Position numbers and translations under genes: made by a program. The notes beneath the pieces are model-generated. The model worked only from the letters and a program-made list of their open reading frames with translations, made no database searches and was not told the DNA's origin. From Flavobacteriia bacterium (GTDB taxonomy: Bacteria > Bacteroidota > Bacteroidia > Flavobacteriales > Flavobacteriaceae), in assembly GCA_003973375.1 (NCBI GenBank), contig QNYL01000234.1:1-11286 (forward strand): a stretch of 11,286 nt of DNA, given 5' to 3'. The stretch's first letter is position 1. Every line of letters starts with the position of its first letter. Of this stretch, positions 4,890 through 11,286 are shown piece after piece.

Positions 4890-7022
4890 TTAATTAAACA
4901 AATATTTTTCCATAATTGTAATTGCTGATTCTGAGATTACCGTACCCGGACCAAAAACTGCAACCACTTTTCTTTCAAATAAATATTCATAATCCTGGGC
5001 AGGAATAACTCCTCCTGCAAAGACCAGAATATCCGATCTTCCTAAACGATCTAGTTCTTCGATCAGTTGTGGGATCAGCGTTTTATGACCTGCTGCCAGG
5101 CTGGAAGCACCAATAAAATGCACATCATTTTCAACGGCCTGTTTGGCAACTTCTTCCGGTGTTTGAAACAAAGGCCCCATATCTACATCAAAACCGATAT
5201 CTGCAAAACTGGAAGCGACAACCTTTGCACCTCTGTCATGACCATCCTGCCCCATCTTGGCAATCATTACACGTGGACGACGACCTTCAATTTCAGCAAA
5301 CTTATCTGCCATTTTTCGTGCTTTAGCAAATGTGGTATCGCTATGAACCTCTTTACTGTAAACCCCGCTGATTAGTCTTGTATCTGCTTTATGCCTTCCA
5401 AAATGTTCTTCCAAGGCATCAGATATTTCCCCAAGCGTTGCAAAATTCTCGGCAGCTGCAACGGCAAACTCCAGTAAATTACCTTTACCTGTTTTCGCAC
5501 AATCTGATAGTACTTTTAAACTTTCAGTAACTGCTTTATGATCCCGTTCTGCTTTTAGTTTTTTCAATCTCTTAATCTGAGAATTACGAACCGCCGTATT
5601 GTCAACCTCAAGAATTTCAATATCCGACTGCTCTTTAGTCTGGTACTTGTTTACACCCACCAGAATATCCTGTCCGGAATCCAGCCTGGCCTGTTTTCTT
5701 GCAGAAGCTTCTTCAATTCTCATCTTCGGCACTCCGGTTTCTATAGCCTTGGCCATTCCTCCGAGCTCTTCAACCTCTTCTATCAATTTCCATGCTTTTT
5801 CAGCTATTTCCTTGGTAAGATATTCTATATAATAAGAACCTGCCCACGGATCAACTGCCTTAGTGATCTGTGTTTCTTCCTGAATATAGATCTGTGTATT
5901 TCGTGCAATACGGGCCGAAAAATCAGTAGGTAAAGCTATTGCTTCATCCAAAGCATTGGTGTGTAAAGATTGCGTTCCGCCAAGTGCGGCAGCCATAGCC
6001 TCAATACAGGTTCTGGCCACATTGTTAAACGGATCCTGTTCACTCAGGCTCCATCCGGAGGTTTGTGAGTGCGTACGTAAAGCCATTGATTTCGGATTCT
6101 TGGGGTTGAATTGTTTTATGATCTTAGCCCAGAGCATACGCGCAGCCCTCATTTTTGCAATTTCCATAAAATGATTCATCCCAACAGCCCAGAAAAATGA
6201 AAGCCTCGGAGCAAATTCGTCAATTTTCAATCCGGATTTTAAACCTGTACGTATATATTCCAGACCATCCGCAAGTGTATAAGCCAGCTCGATATCTGCA
6301 GTGGCTCCTGCTTCCTGCATGTGATAACCACTGATGGATATGGAATTGAATTTCGGCATATTTTCAGTTGTATATTCAAAAATATCTCCAATGATCCTCA
6401 TCGATGGTAAAGGAGGGTAGATATATGTATTTCGCACCATGAATTCCTTTAAGATATCATTCTGAATGGTCCCGCTTAACTTATCTATACTTACTCCCTG
6501 TTTTTTTGCCGCAGCGATATAAAAGGCCATAACAGGTAAAACCGCTCCGTTCATGGTCATGGAAACCGACATTTTATCCAGCGGAATCTGATCGAACAGA
6601 ATTTCCATATCGAGAACCGAATCAATGGCCACACCTGCTTTTCCCACATCACCGGTTACACGGGGATGATCAGAATCATAACCACGGTGGGTTGCAAGAT
6701 CAAAAGCAACGGAGAGCCCTTTTTGACCTGCAGCCAGATTTCTTCTGTAAAAGGCATTACTTTCTTCCGCTGTGGAAAAACCTGCATATTGGCGAATCGT
6801 CCAGGGACGTGTTGCATACATTGTACTGTAAGGCCCTCTTGTAAAAGGCGGTATTCCTGCTACAAAATGCAGGTGTTTGGCTTCTTTGATATCTTCTTTT
6901 GTAAAAAACTTTTTTACCGGAATCCCTTCAGGAGTCATCCATACTTCCTGCTCTTTAGAATTTTCAGGCTTTTGCTGAACCTTCTTATCATCAAGTGTCA
7001 AATCTGAAAAATCAGGTCTCAT
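4890..7022 (-). CDS. mutB: Methylmalonyl-CoA mutase large (catalytic) subunit
   Basis: Interconverts succinyl-CoA and (R)-methylmalonyl-CoA with adenosylcobalamin, in the cytoplasm, as a heterodimer with the MutA product. The 710 residues are the usual length. The N-terminal TIM barrel carries [19 protein letters not shown] (71-89). Tyr79, Arg197 and His234 keep the spacing of Tyr89, Arg207 and His244 of the Propionibacterium enzyme, so the active site looks intact. The C-terminal cobalamin domain has the base-off motif DGHDRG with axial His595, then SSL (640-642) and the GG (670-671) that contacts the nucleotide tail. The ATG overlaps the mutA stop as ATGA, so translation is coupled. It is the last gene of the operon, followed by a strong terminator. 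Operon context suggests work in succinate-to-propionate conversion, though the reaction is reversible and propionate use is also possible. No MeaB-type chaperone gene is visible here. Confidence 0.97.
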   Translation of the reverse strand: MRPDFSDLTLDDKKVQQKPENSKEQEVWMTPEGIPVKKFFTKEDIKEAKHLHFVAGIPPFTRGPYSTMYATRPWTIRQYAGFSTAEESNAFYRRNLAAGQKGLSVAFDLATHRGYDSDHPRVTGDVGKAGVAIDSVLDMEILFDQIPLDKMSVSMTMNGAVLPVMAFYIAAAKKQGVSIDKLSGTIQNDILKEFMVRNTYIYPPLPSMRIIGDIFEYTTENMPKFNSISISGYHMQEAGATADIELAYTLADGLEYIRTGLKSGLKIDEFAPRLSFFWAVGMNHFMEIAKMRAARMLWAKIIKQFNPKNPKSMALRTHSQTSGWSLSEQDPFNNVARTCIEAMAAALGGTQSLHTNALDEAIALPTDFSARIARNTQIYIQEETQITKAVDPWAGSYYIEYLTKEIAEKAWKLIEEVEELGGMAKAIETGVPKMRIEEASARKQARLDSGQDILVGVNKYQTKEQSDIEILEVDNTAVRNSQIKRLKKLKAERDHKAVTESLKVLSDCAKTGKGNLLEFAVAAAENFATLGEISDALEEHFGRHKADTRLISGVYSKEVHSDTTFAKARKMADKFAEIEGRRPRVMIAKMGQDGHDRGAKVVASSFADIGFDVDMGPLFQTPEEVAKQAVENDVHFIGASSLAAGHKTLIPQLIEELDRLGRSDILVFAGGVIPAQDYEYLFERKVVAVFGPGTVISESAITIMEKYLFN

Positions 7023-8842
7023 ATCTCTAAGGGTTTTAATGATTCTTTTAATCTCTTTTGAATATCTGAGAGGGTTTGTATCAGATCAGATCTAACATGT
7101 ATAAACCCATCTAATCCGGCTTTGATCAATACTTCTTCCAGATCAACCGGATTACCTGCCAGTAACAGAATTTTTTTCTTATTCAAGGCTCTGAAATCTT
7201 TAACAAAATTTAAGGCCTCCTGCTTATAATCCTCATCTGAACTGCAAATCACTACTATATCCGACTCAGAAACGGCAGCAGATTGGGCTGCTTTTTCACT
7301 GCAGCAATAGCTTTTTTCCTGAAGAATTTTAAAGCCTCCAACGCCCATAAAATCGTAAGCAAAACCTGCTCTTGCCTTTCTCATCGCCAGATTTCCAAAT
7401 GAAGTGAGTTCAACAACCGGACGTTTTCCTGTTTTTTGAACCAGGTCTTCTGTAGCCTTTCTTATCTTTTCTATCTCAAAACTTACTCTTTTGGGTTTTA
7501 ATAATGATTTTCTCGATCTTATACTCTTGTCATATCCGCTAAACAGACTTATGTCAACCTCTTCCATCAGATTAGGATATTTATTAACCCCTACCCTGAC
7601 CAGCCTTCGCTGACTTAATAATTTGATCTTAACCAGGCAGATCTCAGCAATTTGCTGCTGGATGGTTCCATCTTCAAAACATTCGTAAAAATCACCTTTA
7701 GCTTCAATAGTCTTAAAAATTTCAAGTGCCTTCTTTGCAAGTTTTGCAGTAACTTTTTCAATATAGTAAGAACCATCAACCGGATTGGAGACCTTACCAA
7801 AATAGGATTCCTCCTTTAAAATATGAACTGTATTTCCGGCAATTCTGTTTGAAAATTCTGAAACTTTATTCATTTCCCTGTCGTAAGGATCTACAATAAT
7901 TCCATCGGCATTGCCTAAAATAGCCGACATCGCCTCGGTTGTAGTTCGAAGCATATTGGTATTGGCATCTATAACCGACTTATTCCATTTTGATGTTCGG
8001 GCAGTGAGATCATACGAAAAGTTTGTAACCCCGTATTTTTCAGCAATTTTATGGAGTAAACTGTTAAATGCTCTGAATTTACCAATCTCTACAAAAAACT
8101 CAGAACCAATACCAAGCTCAATGTGGAGATCATCAAATATTTCCTGTATATCAACTCCTCTTTCTGTAAGTTCATCAATATAGAAAACCAAAGAGTTCAG
8201 AGTAAATGCTATTTCCTGCACCTGATTGGCACCGGAATCAGAAAAGACCGTGCCGGAGATACTTACCGCTTTAAAGGCGGGATAATCTTTTGTAAGCTTT
8301 ATAATCTTTACAAGCTTATCAAAAACATGAAAATCGATATTTCCGGTTGTTACATATTTATAAATGATTCTCAGATCAACATAGCCTTTAAACTTTTCCG
8401 GAGCTGTTTTTCTCTCTTTAACCAGGGCTATAAAATCTTTGATAAAATCAATTTCATTCTTTTCAATGATAAAAGAAACCGCAATATTTTCCAGATCAAT
8501 ACCTTTAAGCAATTTCCGGGCTGAAATTGCATCTTTAATTTCGAAGATCAATCCGTTCATTCCCTCCTCAATTGCTTTTAAAGCCAGATGATTAGCTTTC
8601 TTAGCAGAATTGACTTTTACAGTTCGGTAATTAATTACCTGTTGTTTATTCTCTCCGGTCTTATCAAGTAAAAATTGTTCATCCTCAATACTGTAAAAAG
8701 GCGGCAGATCGATCTTACTCAAATTCTTCCAAACCAGTTTTTTATTAAAATCGGCTCCTTTAAGATCTGCAATAGCTTTATCAGTCCATTCTTTCTTCGA
8801 AACGGGATCGAATTCATTAAAATCTAATTTTTTATCGTTCAT
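7019..8842 (-). CDS. mutA: Methylmalonyl-CoA mutase small (non-catalytic) subunit
   Basis: Partner of the catalytic MutB subunit; it stabilises the heterodimer and does not bind cobalamin. The 607-residue protein repeats the MutB plan in degenerate form. In the barrel, [20 protein letters not shown] replaces the large subunit's [12 protein letters not shown] segment and loses the active-site His. In the C-terminal domain, [11 protein letters not shown] stands where DGHDRG should be, so the axial His is missing. This is the normal signature of the small subunit, not decay. I chose the ATG at 8842 over the GTG directly before it at 8845, because the two are adjacent and ATG is the stronger start. 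The gene begins 24 bases after the CoA-transferase stop and ends overlapping mutB by 4 bases. The similarity to mutB reflects an ancient duplication. Confidence 0.95.
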   Translation of the reverse strand: MNDKKLDFNEFDPVSKKEWTDKAIADLKGADFNKKLVWKNLSKIDLPPFYSIEDEQFLLDKTGENKQQVINYRTVKVNSAKKANHLALKAIEEGMNGLIFEIKDAISARKLLKGIDLENIAVSFIIEKNEIDFIKDFIALVKERKTAPEKFKGYVDLRIIYKYVTTGNIDFHVFDKLVKIIKLTKDYPAFKAVSISGTVFSDSGANQVQEIAFTLNSLVFYIDELTERGVDIQEIFDDLHIELGIGSEFFVEIGKFRAFNSLLHKIAEKYGVTNFSYDLTARTSKWNKSVIDANTNMLRTTTEAMSAILGNADGIIVDPYDREMNKVSEFSNRIAGNTVHILKEESYFGKVSNPVDGSYYIEKVTAKLAKKALEIFKTIEAKGDFYECFEDGTIQQQIAEICLVKIKLLSQRRLVRVGVNKYPNLMEEVDISLFSGYDKSIRSRKSLLKPKRVSFEIEKIRKATEDLVQKTGKRPVVELTSFGNLAMRKARAGFAYDFMGVGGFKILQEKSYCCSEKAAQSAAVSESDIVVICSSDEDYKQEALNFVKDFRALNKKKILLLAGNPVDLEEVLIKAGLDGFIHVRSDLIQTLSDIQKRLKESLKPLEI

Positions 8843-8866
8843 CACAATTGGTATTAATTATAAAAA

Positions 8867-10156
8867 TTATACACTCATCAGGCTGCTTCCAAATCGTTCA
8901 AAAATGGCCTTATCCAGTTCTTCCCTGTGATCCGGATGAGCAATATCACGAAGAAGCACAGACCTTTGTTTAAGATTTTTTCCAAACAGTTCGGCCACTC
9001 CGTATTCTGTAGCTACAAATCTGGCGTGAGCACGTGTTGTAACCACACCTGCTCCGGGTTTTAATGAAGGAACTATTTTTGACACCCCTTTTAAAGTTGT
9101 TGAAGTGATGGCAATAATGGGTTTACCTCCTTTTGACAAGGCTGCCCCTCGCATAAAATCCATTTGTCCTCCAACACCTGAAAACATTCTGAATCCGATA
9201 GAATCAGCACAAACCTGTCCGGTAAGGTCGATCTCTATTGCTGAATTGATTGCTGTTACTTTTGGATTTTGACGAATGATCGCCGTATCGTTTACATAAG
9301 CAATATCCAGCATTTCAATTTCCGGATTATCATCCATAAAATCGTATAAACGCCTGGTTCCCATAGCAAATCCGGAAACGATCTTAAAAGGATTTACCTT
9401 CTTTTTCGCCCCGTTTACAATGCCTTTTTCAACCAAATCAACTATACCTTCTGAGAACATTTCTGTATGCACCCCAAGGTTTTTATGATTGGTCAGGTAA
9501 GAGAGTACCGCATTAGGTATGCCTCCAATTCCCATCTGCAGAGTGGATCCATCCTCAATGATCTCCGCTATATTTTTACCAATTTGAACCTCAGCATCAG
9601 AAGGAGGCATCATTTTCATCTCCATGATATCTTCATCGATAAGTACGCAGGCATCAAAATTATTCAGATGAATAATTCCGTCTCCCATCGTTCTTGGCAT
9701 ACGTGAATTAATCTGAGCAATGATCTTTTTTCCTGTTTCAACAGCCGAGATCACAATATCAACTGAGACTCCCAAAGAGCAAAAACCGTGTTTATCAGGG
9801 GGAGAAACATTAACCAGAACAACATCCAAATTCATATATCCCTGGCGGAACAGACTTGGAATATCACTTAAAAATATGGGGATATAATCGGCAGTAACCC
9901 CAATCATTTTCCTGATATTCCCACCGATAAAAAAAGCATTGGTTCTAAAGCTTCCGCTCAATTCCTTAGCTGTATATCCGCATTCCCCTTCTGTGTGTAA
10001 GTGAACCACTTCAACATCTTTTAGTTCAGGAGCACGTTCTACCATGGCTTTAACCAGCGACTGTGGTGTTGCCGATCCCCCTTGTATCAATACCCTGTCT
10101 CCTGATTTTATCAGTTTAACTGCCTCCCTGGCGGTCATAATGTTTGGAATCTTCAT
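8867..10156 (-). CDS. CoA-transferase, acetyl-CoA hydrolase/transferase family
   Basis: Moves CoA between acyl-CoA and a free carboxylic acid in the cytoplasm. The 429 residues match the acetyl-CoA hydrolase/4-hydroxybutyrate CoA-transferase family in length. The catalytic glutamate, which forms the glutamyl-CoA thioester, is probably Glu232 in HTEMFSEG. Glycine-rich CoA-site motifs are GIGGIPNAV (209-217) and SGVGGQMDFMRGA (326-338). The N-terminal half has the expected GGSATPQ and NVSPPDKHGFCSLG segments. The family includes acetate:succinate, propionyl-CoA:succinate and 4-hydroxybutyrate CoA-transferases, and sequence alone does not separate them. Its place between a sodium-pump decarboxylase subunit and methylmalonyl-CoA mutase favours propionyl-CoA:succinate CoA transfer, the job of ScpC in the E. 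coli sbm operon. It begins 38 bases after the upstream gene with an A-rich leader. The family is certain, the substrate inferred. Confidence 0.92.
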   Translation of the reverse strand: MKIPNIMTAREAVKLIKSGDRVLIQGGSATPQSLVKAMVERAPELKDVEVVHLHTEGECGYTAKELSGSFRTNAFFIGGNIRKMIGVTADYIPIFLSDIPSLFRQGYMNLDVVLVNVSPPDKHGFCSLGVSVDIVISAVETGKKIIAQINSRMPRTMGDGIIHLNNFDACVLIDEDIMEMKMMPPSDAEVQIGKNIAEIIEDGSTLQMGIGGIPNAVLSYLTNHKNLGVHTEMFSEGIVDLVEKGIVNGAKKKVNPFKIVSGFAMGTRRLYDFMDDNPEIEMLDIAYVNDTAIIRQNPKVTAINSAIEIDLTGQVCADSIGFRMFSGVGGQMDFMRGAALSKGGKPIIAITSTTLKGVSKIVPSLKPGAGVVTTRAHARFVATEYGVAELFGKNLKQRSVLLRDIAHPDHREELDKAIFERFGSSLMSV

Positions 10157-10194
10157 TTTTTTATGTATTTAGAATTTTTATATCAATTTAAATA

Positions 10195-11286
10195 TCAGCC
10201 TAAAAAGCTTAAAAGGATACCGGCTGCAATTGCCGAACCTATTACCCCGGATACGTTGGGCGCCATAGCATGCATAAGTAAATAATTGTGTGGATCTGAT
10301 TTCAGAGCCTCGGCATTGACCACCCTTGCACTATCAGGCACCGCAGAAACTCCGGCAGCACCGATTAATGGATTGATCTTGTTTTCTTCTTTAAGAAACC
10401 GGTTCATAAATCTGGCAAACAACAATCCTCCCATGGTAGCTACAACAAATGAGGCGGCCCCAAGGGCAAAGATCATCAGCGAATCTTTGGTGATAAAAAT
10501 ATCTGCCTGTGTTGAAGCACCAACGGTTACTCCCAGCAAAATGGTTACAATATCAATAAGTTTGGTACGGGCTGTTTCTGCCAGTCGTTCTGTTCTTCCC
10601 GATTCTTTTAACAGATTTCCAAAGAATAACATTCCCAGTAATGGCAAAGCACTCGGTGATATAAATGTTGTAAGCAACAAGGCTGCAACCGGAAAGATCA
10701 TTTTTTCTTTTTGAGATACTGCTCTCGGTGGCTTCATTCTGATCTTCCTGTCTTCTTTTGAAATCAGCAATCTCATAATTGGAGGTTGAATTACAGGCAC
10801 CAAAGCCATGTATGAATAGGCAGCAATAGCAATCGGACCGATCAGATTTTTAACCGTAGTTCCATCTGGCAACAGGTTAATACCGTTGGCCAGTTTAGAT
10901 GATAAAAAGATCGCTGTAGGCCCATCAGCACCCCCTATGATACCAATTGCTCCAGCTTCCGGAAGATGAAATCCTAAATAAAGGGCTCCCATAAATGTTG
11001 CAAAAACACCCAGCTGGGCAGCAGCTCCCAGAAGCATCAATTTCGGATTGGCAATGAGCGAGGAAAAATCGGTCATGGCACCAATACCCAGAAAGATAAG
11101 GGGCGGATATATTCCTTTTACAACACCAAAATAAAGATAGTTGAGTACGGAACCCGACTCGTAGATCCCCGTTTGATTTCCTGCCACAAAAGGAATGTTC
11201 CCAATGATAACCCCAACACCTATCGGTATAAGCAACAAGGGCTCATAATCGAATTTGATTCCCAGATAAATAAATATAATCCCAAT
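10195..11286 (-). CDS. Sodium-pump decarboxylase beta subunit (partial, N-terminus outside)
   Basis: Membrane subunit that couples decarboxylation of a biotin-bound carboxyl group to Na+ export. The frame stays open to the window edge, so the true start lies outside; the TTG at 11238 is internal, since the family sequence FDYEPLLLIPIG spans it. The 363 visible residues are nearly the full protein (usually about 370-430). Family marks are GGADGPTAIF, containing the essential Na+-site Asp (codon at 10924-10926), GAAGVSAVPDSARVVN, and the C-terminal APNVSGVIGSAIAAG. Many hydrophobic segments fit a multi-span protein. Beta subunits are shared by oxaloacetate, methylmalonyl-CoA and glutaconyl-CoA decarboxylases. 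The downstream CoA-transferase and mutase make methylmalonyl-CoA the most likely substrate (mmdB-like), but an oxaloacetate pump (oadB) is possible. The alpha, gamma and biotin-carrier genes should lie just upstream, beyond the window. Confidence 0.95.
   Translation of the reverse strand: MGIIFIYLGIKFDYEPLLLIPIGVGVIIGNIPFVAGNQTGIYESGSVLNYLYFGVVKGIYPPLIFLGIGAMTDFSSLIANPKLMLLGAAAQLGVFATFMGALYLGFHLPEAGAIGIIGGADGPTAIFLSSKLANGINLLPDGTTVKNLIGPIAIAAYSYMALVPVIQPPIMRLLISKEDRKIRMKPPRAVSQKEKMIFPVAALLLTTFISPSALPLLGMLFFGNLLKESGRTERLAETARTKLIDIVTILLGVTVGASTQADIFITKDSLMIFALGAASFVVATMGGLLFARFMNRFLKEENKINPLIGAAGVSAVPDSARVVNAEALKSDPHNYLLMHAMAPNVSGVIGSAIAAGILLSFLG

Noticed and set aside
7019..8842. mutA as a decayed copy of mutB, because cobalamin and active-site residues are missing.
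   Set aside because: Loss of these residues is normal for the small subunit of heterodimeric methylmalonyl-CoA mutase, and the frame is intact over its full expected length.
8843..8845. GTG as the start codon of mutA.
   Set aside because: An ATG follows directly at 8842-8840, which is the more likely start; the difference is one residue.
11236..11238. TTG as the start codon of the decarboxylase beta subunit.
   Set aside because: The frame continues upstream to the window edge with family-like sequence, so the gene is cut by the edge and the TTG encodes an internal leucine.

Overview
The window looks like a chromosomal segment of a Bacteroidota (Bacteroidetes) bacterium, probably flavobacteria-like. 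The clues are the AT-rich sequence, the A-rich leaders without clear Shine-Dalgarno sites, short signal peptides ending in Gln, a TlpA-type thioredoxin lipoprotein, an ECF sigma factor with a TGCAAC/CGTA-type promoter, and the short GC-rich palindromes between genes. Every credible gene is on the minus strand, so transcription runs from high to low coordinates. Species cannot be decided from the sequence alone.

Right part (11286 down to about 4824): a tightly packed metabolic operon. It begins with the beta subunit of a sodium-pumping decarboxylase, whose N-terminus lies outside the window. A CoA-transferase of the acetyl-CoA hydrolase/transferase family follows, then the small and large subunits of adenosylcobalamin-dependent methylmalonyl-CoA mutase, which overlap by ATGA. 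The operon ends at a strong rho-independent terminator. Together these genes fit a succinate-propionate cycle. The CoA-transferase would make succinyl-CoA from succinate and propionyl-CoA, the mutase would make methylmalonyl-CoA, and the membrane decarboxylase would regenerate propionyl-CoA while exporting Na+. The pump's exact substrate cannot be read from the beta subunit.

Middle part (about 4675 down to 2595): three overlapping genes encode an ECF sigma factor, a single-span membrane protein that is probably its anti-sigma factor, and a secreted protein dominated by a long Lys/Glu/Ala-rich coiled coil. A candidate autoregulatory ECF promoter lies just upstream of the sigma gene. The third protein may be C-terminally shortened.

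Left part (about 2560 down to 1): a more AT-rich stretch with two exported proteins, an unrecognised 202-residue secreted protein and a TlpA-like lipoprotein. Each gene is followed, 8-12 bases after its stop, by a 130-150 bp imperfect inverted-repeat element with the same layout and the same AACGGT boundary. This resembles a gene-cassette arrangement. A 22-bp palindrome sits inside one element, and a 21-bp hairpin-forming tandem repeat lies upstream of the 202-residue protein gene.
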